This document shows positions 50,796 to 63,400 of a stretch of DNA of 64,000 nt, piece after piece. Each line of letters starts with the position of its first letter. Position 1 is the stretch's first letter. A program made the translations under genes and the position numbers. Where the stretch lies: the NCBI GenBank assembly GCA_948567375.1, contig OX419757.1, forward strand, positions 11,980,974 through 12,044,973, written 5' to 3'. The notes under the pieces are model-generated. The model was not told the DNA's origin. It was given only the letters and a program-made list of their open reading frames with translations, and did no database searches. This DNA is from Lunularia cruciata. Lineage: Eukaryota; Streptophyta; Marchantiopsida; Lunulariales; Lunulariaceae.

Positions 50796-51506
50796 TCAAG
50801 TGTCAAAGACTTGCCTAATCTGATCTATAAGGCACACGATGTATGTATCATCTACTAAGGAGGGAAATACACAACTTGGCATGGCCAAAGTAGTAGGTAG
50901 GAGAGATCTAAAGTGAGCCATGGCAAATAAGAGTCCCCTTAAAGGATCTCCTTGATGTGTACCAATAGCTGATTCCAAGACGGTGACTCCCTCTTGTGAA
51001 CAATCATGCTGGTAGTAAAGGGAAACATGAGAGCTATAAAAAGACCGCACAAAAGGAATAAGACTCACCAAGGATCCATCAGCCTCCCTAAGCTCTAAGG
51101 ATGGATGCTTGTGAGACACTATTAAAAGCATTCTCAACATCTACCTATATGACAACCCATTTTGGATGGATATCTAGGAGTGCATTCATGCTTAGAGATA
51201 TAGCCTCACATCTTCTAGGTGTAGCTACTCCAAACTGATGTGGACTGAGGTGCTGTCAAAAGTGAGAACAATGCTGAAGGACAATGGTATGATTGACCAA
51301 ACACAAAAGATCTCTCTAATAGCAATTGGTCTAATGCCTCCCGTGTCCTTCTCCATCACGAGAAGTCTACTAGCACCTAAAACCCGACTAACAAACATAG
51401 GAATGCCTCCTCTACTACTACAACCACCAAAAAAAACTTGGTAAAACCCACAAAGGATCATCTGCCTGAAAGCAATCTCTAAGGTGCTCATAAACCATCT
51501 TTGCAA
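50796..51506 (-). pseudogene. LINE copy 2: reverse transcriptase core
   Basis: Minus-strand segments 51,225-51,506 and 50,796-51,140 carry reverse transcriptase motifs of a non-LTR element: LGASRLLVMEKDTGGIRPIA (fingers), VDVENAFNSVS (motif A, catalytic Asp), IGTHQGDPLRG (motif B) and FPSLVDDT (motif C with the two catalytic Asp). They are in the correct order, but stops and frame changes lie between and around them, so no enzyme can be made. It is clearly distinct from the gypsy RT, which reads [10 protein letters not shown]. Confidence 0.8.
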
Positions 51507-52824
51507 GCCTCATGAAGAAAGGCGATGGGCAGTGCACAATGCTTGTGCAAAAAGTGACCTATCAAAACATAAAGGCTACTAAAGGCTGATAATCCAAGAC
51601 CTCTAGTGGTAGTCCCTCTACTACTATAGGATGTAGTGAGCGTAAGGAAGAGATAGTCTCATCAATGGGACTCGCCATAGACAAAGGGTGTAGCACTCAT
51701 GCTTCTCTACTAAACTCTCCTGCTTGACCCAATGTTCTACACCATCGTAATCGAGTGGACTATGTGGTATCATGTGGCAAAGCTTATCTCCTAAAATGTG
51801 TAACCCTAACAAACTCCTCCTGAAGGGCTGTCCAATCCCTTGCTTGGAATCTATGAATCTAGCAGCCACCTCTCTATGCCCCGCATGTCCCTTTCTGGCA
51901 TAACAAAGACACTATTGAAGGAGTAAGAGGAATAGTAACCATGCTGACTCATCCAAGGGATCACATGCCAAACGATCAAGTGGTAGGAAAAAAAACTATC
52001 TAGCCTCATCATGGAGTGTGTGGGGTAGCCTATGTAAAAGATGCGGATATGGAAAACTAATCTCAAATAACCCCAAAATGCAACCCGCCTAAGAAGCTTA
52101 CCACTCCCACGACTTGATTGGTATCCCTGGAATGATCAACAAAGGGATAGAAGAAGTGTGCGTAATCCCGAGTGGCATGGTTGTTGATGTGGTTGCTCGC
52201 CTCACATAGGCATCCCAAGTGGTCCAATTATAGTCCTTGTGCATCCTTCCCACATGGGTCTTACCCCTTGCGAGTTAAAGCGTGGGTGACACATCGGGCA
52301 TGGTGTATCCCAAGCCTATCTAGGCGGCTCCACATAGGAGGTGTAGCCATGGCTAGCACAAGAATAACAATAATAATACATGATGCTCCTCTCCACATCT
52401 CCGCATACTTGCAAAACCACAAAACCACAAACCCTCACATCCCAACTCACATAAGGAAATACAATCTTTCCAAACCCTAAAAACTATAAACTCTCATAAC
52501 TTTCAATTTCCATCTCCAAAAATTTTCAAACTAAATTTCCATTGAACTTAATCATGAAAACAAAAAGATTAGAAATGAAAATTCCCCACCCACCACTCTC
52601 AATGTGTAATGATCACTTTAAACCCTAAAAAGCCTAAAAATACTCATAAATTTATACTCAATTCTCCATAGTCTTCAATCTAGGTACCAAAGGAAATGAA
52701 ATTGAAAAACAAATAGAATATACTATTCACTTGAGTGCTATATGCTAGAGAGCACTCAGAAAATATAGATATTTCTTCTCATATCTCTCCTTCTCCTCTC
52801 TCGTATCCACACTCTCCCAAACTC

Positions 52825-55740
52825 GTCCCATACTCAAATTAGTATCTAAAATAAACAATTTTTGATTTCTTTATAAGGTCTTGGACAATGATGAATGTTT
52901 TGATGTTTTGACAATGACAGAATGTACCAAAAAATTTGGTACATTGTACTTTAAAAGATGCAAACATTTCACATTGAAATATGATTTAATATTACAACTA
53001 AATCATAATAAATACTTAAAGCAGAGATGAAATGTAATGTGAGGAATATACGTTTTTAATTAATTGAGCTTGACATAAATTAACTCAATAAATAAAAGGT
53101 GAAATTGAACGTCAAACATTACAGTATTGATGTAATGCTTTGCGATGTCATGCTATTATCTGGTACAATATCAGGAATAAAAAAAATGCTGATCTATTTT
53201 ATAAATTACTATTTAACACACCATTTAGTCTACTGGTAGTGTTGTATCATATCATAAATTTTTTGTGTTATAATCATAAAAAATAACGATTTGAAAATAT
53301 TCTACATATACAATCGAACGGGTTAATGAATGATTATCGATAACTTTATAACCCACTTAAAAAGAATCATAATTCTATGAGACATTTGTCACACATCTAT
53401 GCCAAGTGATATTTTGAATATGCTATACATTAAAAAGCTTTAAATGAAGTCTTGTCATAACATGTAAAATGTAATAACTATCTAAGTAATCTTTTTTATC
53501 GTCTATATTGGCTATATATAGTATAATATATTAATGATTTTTGTAAATATATCTAAAAAAAATCTACCAAAGAAAATTGTTGGATTATAATTACTTATGC
53601 CTTAGATTACAAAGTTCTTGAATAATGATTCAAGAGCGGTTCATATATTAAATATTTATTCTCTATAGTTAGAAATAAAAAAACACTTTACCCGGTGATG
53701 GGATAGAATTTCATGAACAAACAAAATGCTATTTCGTATAACATCAAAATTAATAACTCGTTAGATAAAAGACCTAAAATGGCATGGTAAAACTCTACAA
53801 AGTTTGAAATTACCTCGACTCACTACTACCTTGTCCGCAAAGTCCCTAAATGCACTTTAAACTCGCGTCAGGGGGTGCATATTCTGCAAGTGTGAGGTGG
53901 ATATTCCGCAAGTGTGAGGTGGACAAATCTCACCGACACACCGAAAATAATCCTCTCGTGAGTTGACGGCGAGTTTGCACGGGAACGCCATTATCGCCAT
54001 AGGGGATGTCCGATCGGGAGCAAAATGATCGGCCCCATCAGCACCTTATAATTTATCATTAAGTATAATCTTCCTTTCAGCGTATCCATCGCAGTAGTGA
54101 GTTCGACGCCAATTTAGTTCTCCCATTTTACTTTGCTTCCCGTGAGTTTGATTAAATTTCGCTGTTACTTTGCGGACAACGTTAATGTACAAGAAGCTAT
54201 ATTAAGGCTAAAACTAGTAATTCTCTTACAAAGTAAGCCTAGAGATGTACCGATTTGGTATAGTATGGTATAACTGTACGCTCCATGGAAATGCTCAAGA
54301 GGTGTTTTTAAAACTGTAAGAGAATTTGTAACACAAAGCAAAAAGTCAATATATTTATTTATACAGACTTATAAATATAGTGCTAATCATAATCCAATGG
54401 AAAAAGGCTTAGGTAAAAGTGAATGAATTTAGAATATATTTTTAAAATATATTTTATAACAGAAAAATTGAAAATAAAAATTCAGGATCTAACCTACATT
54501 GTATTGTATTTAATAAATAATATTGGAATGTTTATTACAATTTTAAGCATAAGGTCTAATCCATCTAATCCATTAAATCAAAGTATAGGAAAACAGTACA
54601 AATCAAAGTATGCAATAAAAAGTGCAGTGTAACGATAGTAACAAGGAAAATCAGATCACTAACTTTATCCCAATAAACAAATAGCACACGAAAATATTTT
54701 TGTTAGTACACTACCGAACTTAGAAAGTAGGGTTTAGATCTACATATATTATCATATGACCTGTGCTGAGTACAGTCCTTACAATAAGCAGAACATCGCG
54801 AGATCTTACTCGGTTGATGAGGTTGATATTTGTTGATATTTGTTGATATTATAATAGAAAGATTACATAACCTTCGATTTTATCAGTAACATGAAAAAGA
54901 AGACTCTAAAAATTTAGAAACCTGGAGATCCTGTATACGATAGAATGTATGGATTGGACGTGAATTGTTCTTTGTTCGCTCCTCAAAGCAAACCACCTCG
55001 TTTGATGGGAAACTAGGGGAAAGTAAAATCCGAGAAATTCTGTACAATCCTTACTCTTTCGTCGTGGTTACTGACAATGCATCCAGACACATGGACATTA
55101 CTTTTGGCATGCAAGAAACACTTAAACTCCCTACTATTGGATTGGAGATGCTCCTCTTTCTGAAATCCAAAACTGAAATGCCAAAAGTCTTCTGAAATTC
55201 ACTGCTTTCTAACTGTCAAACTGCTCCAACTTGTCTTTGTATGATACAGAGAACACTCAGTTCACGACAGGCGGCCGGCACTACAGTAGTATTTTGCACA
55301 CTCCAAAGTCTAGCGCTCTGGACCATCAGTACGTAACTACTTGGTGTGTTCGAGCTCCACCACAGAAATTCTCGTGACTGCAGTCTCTCGTCAGCTAAAA
55401 CCAATTGTAATGCATTGCGCAGATGTGGCGAAGCAACGCTTGCATGAACCTATCATCGCCACAGATACCGTATTCTGGATCTCGATAAGGCCTTTACAAC
55501 ACACTAAATAAACCGTGTATCCCTAGTGGTAGGTACAACTTCCAGATTGATCGATTAGTCTTATGTTCTGTGTAAAACACATGGCGCAAATAGAATCGAT
55601 TTCGGGGATCCACGTCTGTAATAAGTCCTTTGCTGGGAACATCTGTGAAGACTTAATCTGATATCAAGATGCAGTCATCCATATCCTTTCAAAATGTGAT
55701 TTTGCTTGCCGAGTATAAGAGTAAAAAGACGATCGCATAG
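52825..55740. other. AT-rich gene-free region
   Basis: Strongly AT-rich with stops in all frames. A 76-codon frame at 54,965-55,195 (+) has no known motif. A GTTGATATTT triplet lies near 54,820-54,850. The block 53,820-54,180 is less AT-rich and carries the 22-bp duplication listed separately. Confidence 0.5.
53879..53922. repeat. 22-bp tandem duplication
   Basis: Two units, 53,879-53,900 and 53,901-53,922, differing at one base; core GCAAGTGTGAGGTGG. No function evident. Confidence 0.85.
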
Positions 55741-55862
55741 AACACACGAAGGATGAGAACTCCCCGTCGAACCGTACAAGGAGGAGGAGACAAACAAGGT
55801 AGAATGGAACTAGGTCCTAATAGTATCGATATGAGAAATCTACCCTACCGCCCTTCTACCGC
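55741..55862 (-). mobile_element. 5'-truncated LINE copy 3 (3' end only)
   Basis: About 120 bp matching the left (3') ends of LINE copies 1 and 2: GAAGGATG, AACCGTACAAGG, TCGATATGAGAAATCTACC, CTACCGC. Being only the 3' end, it looks like a typical 5'-truncated LINE insertion. It is more diverged than copies 1 and 2 are from each other. Confidence 0.7.
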
Positions 55863-58089
55863 CCTTGCCAAGTAGATTGGGAGATTGGGATGGACTCGTG
55901 TTTCAGGTTGTGTCTGCTGGAGCAGTTGGAATACTGAGACGTTAGATGGAAGAAAGGTAAGGCACTGTGTAGCTTCGTTACACTACAGTAATTGTGTGTT
56001 TGTTTGTTCTTATGCAAGTTAGTCAAACAAAGCGAACTCCAAGTTCATCGGTACCGCCTGTGCATCCAGATCAGAATCATCCATGCAACGAATACTGTGC
56101 TGCTTTTATCTCCGCCTTCTTTGACTTTCTTGACATCAGCAGGATTAGTTAAACGATCACTTCCGACTGTAAGTAAAATGACTTGAAGGTGGAGGTCTAC
56201 ATGTACTTGTGGAAATCTTCAAGTTACTCCACAGATAATGAGGTAAAAGGAGGAAATTCCCACCTCATGATAGGAAAGGAAGGTGGTCAAATCTCGACAG
56301 CTCCCACATTCTCATATATGAAGATTACAATAAACATTATAGAATCTTTTGGTCTGAACATTTTGTTGAATCCTCCACTTAACAAATCCGAGTTGTGAAG
56401 TGGAATAACCTGCATAATGTAGACATGTTTTTGAAGGAATACAGTGGGCTTGAAATATAGCTTCTCAAATGTGGACTTCTGACGGAGAAAAGTTACTTTT
56501 GTAGAATTTCCTGGCAATATTGACTAATCCTTTTTAAATGTATAGAATTAGATTGTTAAATTAGTTGGCATGACTTATATGAATCTGTAGCCATGCAAGT
56601 AGATTAATTTGGTAGTTAAGTGTTCGATGCACGTATCTTACATGAACCAGCCGAAGTTTTAAATCAATTTTGGATATTAAGCACCTATATGGGTCTGTGT
56701 GACACCCAAATACAAAAGTGTAAGTGAAAAGAATACTTATATTTATTTATACTTATGTAAAAAATAAATGTAGAATTTAATAAATAGAGATTTGAGAAAG
56801 ATAATATTTAACTCTTTAAGTAAATACCTATCTCCCTAATATTTTGTCTTTCAAACATGTATTATCATGTCAAAGAATTGCAACAAGCTCAAATGTAAAG
56901 ACTATGAACTCACAATGAAATATATGATATTCATGCAATCTCTGTCCAAGAAATATAACAAGCATAATACATTGCTCCTCAAATTTAATCATTATTTTAC
57001 AATGCTACCTAAAATAATCTATGTAAGCACCTAAGTCTTACATGGCTCATGTATTTCTTTCTTATCTTCTACCTTTAATATCTTGTGTAAGTTGTGAGTG
57101 TGAGCTCATGAGTCTCAAGTTGCTAAATAGTGCAAAGTATAGTATAGTGCTCCTTTGTTATTTGGTCTCTGCACATCAATGACAATTGGAAATATGGGAT
57201 ATGAATTTGGCATCTCGCCATCAATAGCTATTGGAAAGATGAGAGATTAGTACCTATATGAATATTGTAGATTTGTTCTTGATGGAACATGCAGTGCCAA
57301 GAAATATAATTAATTTTTTTTTAAAAGATTTTTTGGAATGAAGAACGTGGTAACTTGTACACTTGTTAAAAGAATTCTTCATTTGTGCATTATTCAAAGA
57401 TCCTTTGTATTTGTGCCAAAGAATGGCAGCAAACCAAAAGATCCAAATACCACTCCATCAAAGTAAAGACCTGAAGACTCTTTGTATGAGGAAGAACTCA
57501 ATGATCATATGTGAATTTGAGTTCTGCTCAATTTCCCCTTAAACAACCACCACCAAAGACCATTGGACCTTAACTTTGAATTTGCATGTGTGGATAGTAA
57601 TGTGTCATCGATTAGAGAGTGTTGATGGGAAAGGACTTGAAATATAAATACACACTCTTCCATTGAGTAACCTTGCATTATAATCCATTGTAATTTTGCA
57701 TTGCATTAGAAGTAATCTTGCATTGCTTAATCAAGTCTTTGTAAAGTAGAATCACCTTAGCAATCCATGTTTGGCGAAGTAGAGTATTTGTGAGCACTCT
57801 GTAAAAAGACTTCAGGAGAATTCTTTGTATTCTTTGTATTCTTTGGGTAGGGAAATTGAGAACTTTTTAGAAGATTTTGGAGTCTTTGCATTCTTTGGGT
57901 AGAGAAATTGAGTAGAACTATGGTAAAGAAGTCTCAATAGTATAGGAAGCCAATATTCTTTATTATGAGGAGGATGGTCATGGATAAATAGGGCATGTAT
58001 GTCCAAAGAGAGTTTCTACAACAACTATACTTGTCATTTTAGTTGTGGAATTAGGACTTTGGGTCATCCAATACCCTTCACTAAATGAT
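55863..58089. other. Gene-free region with minor direct repeats
   Basis: AT-rich. Small direct repeats lie near 57,820-57,912 (TTCTTTGGGTAG followed by GAAATTGAG, twice). The stretch around 57,640-57,790, with ATATAAATACACA and then T-rich sequence, resembles an LTR promoter end, but I cannot find a partner LTR or primer site. Confidence 0.4.
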
Positions 58090-60180
58090 AAAAAAGAAGA
58101 CAAAGAAGAGTGTGGATGTTTGGGTTAATTCCTTGGGCATGGACCTAAGCACACTAGCAGATGGTTCTAGTTGGGATGCATGTATTTTGGCTGGCATCAC
58201 ATTAAATACCACATTTAGAGATGTGTGGATGTGCTTAAACAAGCAAACTAATTAATTCCTTCAATGAACCAAAGTCCACATGTAACAGTTGGATGGTAAG
58301 CACCTACAAGGATCAAGCTACAAGGGCCATCCTATCCTCACTTATACTATTATTCAAGCCTTGGCAAAATACCTACCTTATGGTTAATCATACTATCTTC
58401 TTTGGACTCATCTATCAAATAGTAGAAGCAAATAAGTCATTGATATTTCACCAATACATGAACCAATTGATGAAGAAATTGGAGGAAAAAAGTGGACCAC
58501 ATAACATTGTCCCTTTTAAATCTAATTCTACATGAGGCTCAGCAAAGATGGTTCCTAAGTACTTCTGCTTTGACAAACACTTGTCCAAACAACCTAATGT
58601 GGAGTACACAATCAAATCTATTCAGGATCTAGATGCAAAACACACCAAAATTGGGAGATTTTTGGAAGTAGAGAAGGACAATGTCACCACCTAGAGGGGA
58701 GTATTGGCATCACCTACACAGCCAAGAACCCAAGAAAGTAAGAAGAAAAATATCAAAGAAGTAGAAGCGGTTGAGATTTCTCCTGAAGAGGAAGAGGAGA
58801 AAAAGGAATACAAGGAAGAAGAAGAACTAACTCTCTGGTCAAAGTTAGAGTCAAAAAATGAGAAGCAAATCAAGTGGATTGGAATCCACACCACCCTAAT
58901 ACAAAGAAGAAGAGGAGGTCTTCATCAATGACAACCTTGAGCTAGTAATTGCTTCCAAAGGACCCAAAGTAAATAGAGGCAAATGTAGTAACTAGAATGC
59001 TTTGCTTTGGGATGCCCTACAGGCCAAAGTGGAAGCAAAATAGAAGGAAGATTGATGAGAAGATAAGATAGATAGAACTACCATTGTGAATAACAATGTA
59101 GTCTCTTTGTTTGATTACTTGCACACTCTCTTGCTTGTGCACTAAGACAAGTGGCCCAACTTGAGTGATTACATCTCTTAGTATAGAAAATACATGGGAA
59201 TGAGTATACATTGAGAACAAATTAGATACAATAAAGAAAAATATAGAGAAGTATAAAAAACTATATCAATATGAGGAGTGAAAAGTGAATAATTAGTTCA
59301 AGAACACCACAAGATCAAGACATCTAGGAATGAGCTCAGCCATGGTCAGTTCCTAGATAGACCAGCTTAGGAGGCTATATATGAACTCTAGATTATTTAT
59401 TCCAAGAGTCTTTGGTTGAAGAAGGAGGAAAAAGAAGACCTCAAGACAAATGATGCATAATGTGCTCAAGTGAAGATGGACTTTGAATGCAAGCAAGGTA
59501 GGTTAATTACCTTGGATTCCATATTCAAGGAACATAAGATGGAGATTGGAGTGCAACTCAAGGCCTTGCAAACCTTGCTATAGTGGTCCAAAGAGAATTG
59601 AAAAGAGTTGGAGGTGAAAAAAATGAAACACAAGGAGAACTATTGACCAGATTCAGCTAAGTTGCACAAGGAGGTGACCCATGAAGTAAAGGAGTTTTTC
59701 AATTTCAAGGCAAAGGTACATGAGAATGAAGAAAGAAAAAAAAATAGACAAAGATCCAAAAAAGAGGAGAAGGCTCTCTCAAAGGTATAGACTAATTGGT
59801 GGAGTTGATCAAGAACAGTTTGGTCAGGTTCATGATGTAGACAAAGGCACACAAATTGAAGTTGCAGCTGTGAGAGCTAAAGAAGAAGAGCATCAAGAAT
59901 AAAAATCTAAATAGATTGGTAGTTAAGGTTTGAACCATTATGATCAAAGAGTGGGAGAAGTGCAAGACACTTTGCTATTGAGCAATGCTAGGTTGGAAGG
60001 TAAATTAGAAAACATAGTTAAGTTAGTGACATCATTCTTTGCCAACCCTCTTTGGGACATAGTCATATGGTTGGTGGTAGCTAACCAAAGAGTGGTTCAA
60101 ATTATAAATAGGATTCTTACAAAGAAGAAGACATTCTGTTTGATTGTACAAGGGCAATGATTTGTAATTCCCAATGACCA
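58090..60180 (+). pseudogene. Unrecognised Lys/Glu-rich coding remnant
   Basis: The + strand frame through 58,293-58,931 is open except for two stops, and reads a hydrophobic helical part (LSSLILLFKPWQNTYLMVNH) followed by a tract of Glu and Lys (ISPEEEEEKKEYKEEEEL). Charged, coiled-coil-like segments continue with breaks to about 60,150 (for example near 59,480-59,640 and 59,720-59,900). It is too long and biased in composition to be random, but I recognise no domain. It might be an extra ORF of a retroelement or a dead host gene. The proximity of the copia element may be accidental. Confidence 0.4.
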
Positions 60181-60210
60181 GGAATAGAGGTAATGGTCTT
60201 CTTAATTTCC

Positions 60211-60480
60211 TGTAGAGAATCAGACAAGAGTCCCAAAAACCTTCACACACCAAGCATATCTCTTGTGAATTCATACATTACACAAAGGTGCGTGGTTCAC
60301 CTCAATGTGAGGCTATGTCCATGGGAAGCATCAAGATTCAACTTTACTGACTCATGCTCCTATCCATCTGCCCATCCAGCTCCCTCCGACAGTCTCTCTC
60401 AGTCCATTCTTACTCTCTACCTGTAAGTCAGCTCTCTTGAATCCAACATAACCTTCAAACATAAGAGTAAAACCTAAAAA
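60211..60480 (-). repeat. Possible 3' LTR of the copia element
   Basis: A purine-rich tract on the minus strand (AAGGAGGAGA, + strand 60,481-60,490) follows the copia pol region and should border the LTR. Candidate terminal TG/CA lie at 60,211 (TGTAGAG) and 60,448 (CCAACA), but the gap to the tract is about 30 bp, so the boundaries are uncertain. The partner LTR is outside the window. Confidence 0.3.
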
Positions 60481-63400
60481 TCTCCTCCTTGACTCTTGTC
60501 TTGGGGTTAGTAACCTTGCAACAATTTATCACTCAGCGGGAAGTTCTAGACAGACAGCCAATCACTTGACCCTTCCTTTGAATTAGGATAAAGTAGAACT
60601 TATAACCGTAGCCCATACAAGGATAGAGTAACCAAAATAGCCAAGGTCACCACTAATGCTAGGTCATCCTACTCATGCTCCACTTGCACAACCTGCAGGG
60701 TAGCACAATGCCTAGAGAAACTTTTTGAAGGTATGACTTTGGTTAAGGCATCAGCCGAGTTGAGCTTACCATCAATCTTGACTAGATCAAACATTTTCTC
60801 AGACAGAGCTTTCTAAGAAAAAGATATCTGATGTCTATATGCTTAACCCTACTATCCATCACCTGATTTTCAGCTAGGTGTAAAGCACTTTGACTTTCAC
60901 AATGAAGCATTACATTACCATGCATTAGCCCCATCTCAACAACAAGTCTATCCAACCAAATTGCCTCCTTTGCTGCTTCCGCTGCTGCCACATACTCAGC
61001 TTCTATAGTAGACTATGCAACACACTTTTGCAAGGTAGGTCTCTAACTAATGCACCCACCACCAAGTGTGAATACATACACCATTGTTGATCTCCGCTTG
61101 TCTAGATCTTGTCCATAGTCAACATCCACATAGCCATCTAGTGATGTGGCATTCATTGGGTTCCATTGATAGCTTCCATTAGAGAGGTGCTTGCTTCAAT
61201 CCATACAAGGGCTTCAGCAATCTACATACCTTGTCCTCTTGGCCTTTCTTCACAAGCCCCATAGGTTGTCTCATGAAGATCCTCCATCCAAGGTGCCATA
61301 GAAAAACACCATGACAACATCCATTGATCTAAAGTAAGACCAAATAATGCAACAAGCATACATAATAGCCATATTGTGGAATAATTTGCAACAAGAGGAA
61401 AGACCTCATTGTAGTCCACCCCTTTCTCTTGAGTGAACCTCTTTTCTACCAACCTAGCCTTGTAGATCTTTGATCCCTCCTTAGGACCCTCCTTCAACTT
61501 GTAGATCCACCTGCAATCTATCACTTGTTGATCCTTGGGAACCTAACTAGCTCCCAAGTCTTGTTATCCCTCAAGGATTCCATCTCCCTCTCCATAGGAA
61601 AAAACCACTCATCCTTTTCACTAGAAGAACATGCCTCATTGTAGGATGAGGGTTCACCTTCTTCCAAGACCAAAGCATGAGCATCATCCCCAGAAGTCAA
61701 GTCATCATCTGACAACTATGTTAAATCAATCCACATACCATATCTGTTTGGAGCTTGACTAGCATGCATTTGATGACCTCCTGGAAATACTCTCCGCTTG
61801 ATCTCCATGTATGGGTCCAATGTGAGATTGACCTAGCATATTTTGTTGCTCACTAGCAACTACTTGCTCCACTTGTTCTTGCTACTCAAGAACATGCTCT
61901 ACTATAGGAGCACCTCCTTCCTCCTCATCACTTAAGTGATCAATCTCCTCCTCAATTAGATCCAGGGTGGGAGACTTGCCTTTGTCAGTGTAGGGAGCTT
62001 GAGCATTCTCCTCCTCCTTGAATGATCTGCATTCATTAAAGGAAGCCTCGCTATTGACCACAACCTTACACGCTATTGGATCCCATAACCTATAAGCTTT
62101 CACTCCACTTGCATAGCAAAAAAAAACACATTTCTTTGACTTAGCATCCAACTTGGACCTATTCTCCTTAGGTATGAGTGAATATGCATCACAACCTAAT
62201 ATCTTCAATCTATCCATCAATTGGTCATTGATGCCTCAACTCATACGACGTCTTGAAGTTGATTGCATTGCATATTTACCACATATGTTGTTGTGTTGAC
62301 AGCTTCTACCCAAAATTCATGTGGCAACTTTGATTCACTCAACATACTCCATGCATGTTCCAACAATCTTCAGTTGAGCTGCTCAGCAACACCATTTTGT
62401 TGCGGAGTGTAAATTGTGGTAAGGTGGCGAGCTATCTCATGTTATGTGCAATACTCCTGAAACTCTCCAAAAACATACTCCCCTCCGTTGTCTGATCTTA
62501 GACACCTCAAATTCTCCCCAATTGTGTCTATACTTGGGTCTTCCACTTCTTGAAAGTGGCAAAGACTTCAGACTTGTGGTGCATGAAATAAATTCACACA
62601 AACCTTGAGTAATCATCAATAAATGTTACATAGTAAATTTTTCTAGAGTGTGAGGGTGTAGGGGATGGTCCCCACACATCACTATGTACACACTTGAGTA
62701 TACCTTTGGAACTATGGGTCCACACTCCAAAAACAGATCTGTTCTGTTTTCCAAAGATGCAATGCACACAAAAATCCAACTTCACAATCTTCAAGCTAGA
62801 TAACAAGCCATTTCTTTTCAGACAACCAAACTCTTCTCACTTAAATGACCCAGCCATTAATGCCACATAGTAGTCATCTCATCCTGAGACCTAGTTACAT
62901 TGGCTTCTCCACACATTGTAGTGTCCTCCTATACAAATAGATTCTTTCAAAACTTACCTGGGAAGATAACCTTTCCACCAGAAGTAGCTCGAAGTACCCA
63001 TCACCAACACTCCATTGATGACCTTTTGCATGCAATAATCCAAGGGAAATCAGGTTCTTCTTCATGTCAGGTATGAACCTGACATCATTGAACTTTTGCA
63101 TAGCTCCATCAAACATTTGAATCCTTATGGATCCAATACCCTCATTCCTACAAGGTTGATCATTCTCCATCAGAACTGAACCATTTGATGTTGAAAGTGA
63201 ATAGAAGATCTCCTTGAAATAGCATTTATGGTATGAGCAAGCACAACCTAGAATCTACTCATCATCCATACTAGGAGATGATGCACAAAGGGCCTACCCA
63301 CAACGGCACAAATCATACTTATCATCCAATAGATCATTATCCTCCTTAGCATAAGCTATATTTGCTGAAGAGCCTTCATCTACCTTTCCTTTTCCCTTAG

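Larger units (their letters stand above)
49020..52824 (-). mobile_element. LINE copy 2, R2-like non-LTR retrotransposon, 3.8 kb
   Basis: Minus-strand element sharing both ends with copy 1 and lacking its LTR insertions. Order from 5' (right) to 3' (left): leader 52,824-52,351; ATG at 52,350 and a decayed C2H2 finger; RT fingers with GGIRPIAI near 51,320; VDVENAFN near 51,150; THQGDPL near 50,950; VDDT with DD codons at 50,847-50,852; CKC...HMTRC knuckle near 49,720-49,770; endonuclease-like THDAIRDI and ADLYLVRDDQ...ADIVITDL at 49,520-49,690; then PLALELYEAID-like C-terminal sequence. No LTRs and no apurinic endonuclease are seen. A single ORF, 3.8-kb length and C-terminal endonuclease are features of R2-type LINEs. 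Numerous stops and frame changes make it a pseudo-element. Confidence 0.85.

Noticed and set aside
27642-52824. LINE copies 1 and 2 as a segmental duplication around SUMO
   Set aside because: Similarity stops at the same two element ends in both copies and the outer flanks are unrelated, as expected for separate insertions.
54965-55195. A 76-codon open frame in the AT-rich region
   Set aside because: No motif, no neighbouring exon-like sequence, and short enough to be chance.
57640-57790. A possible LTR promoter end (TATA-like box followed by T-rich sequence)
   Set aside because: No matching second copy, terminal TG/CA pair or primer binding site found in the window.
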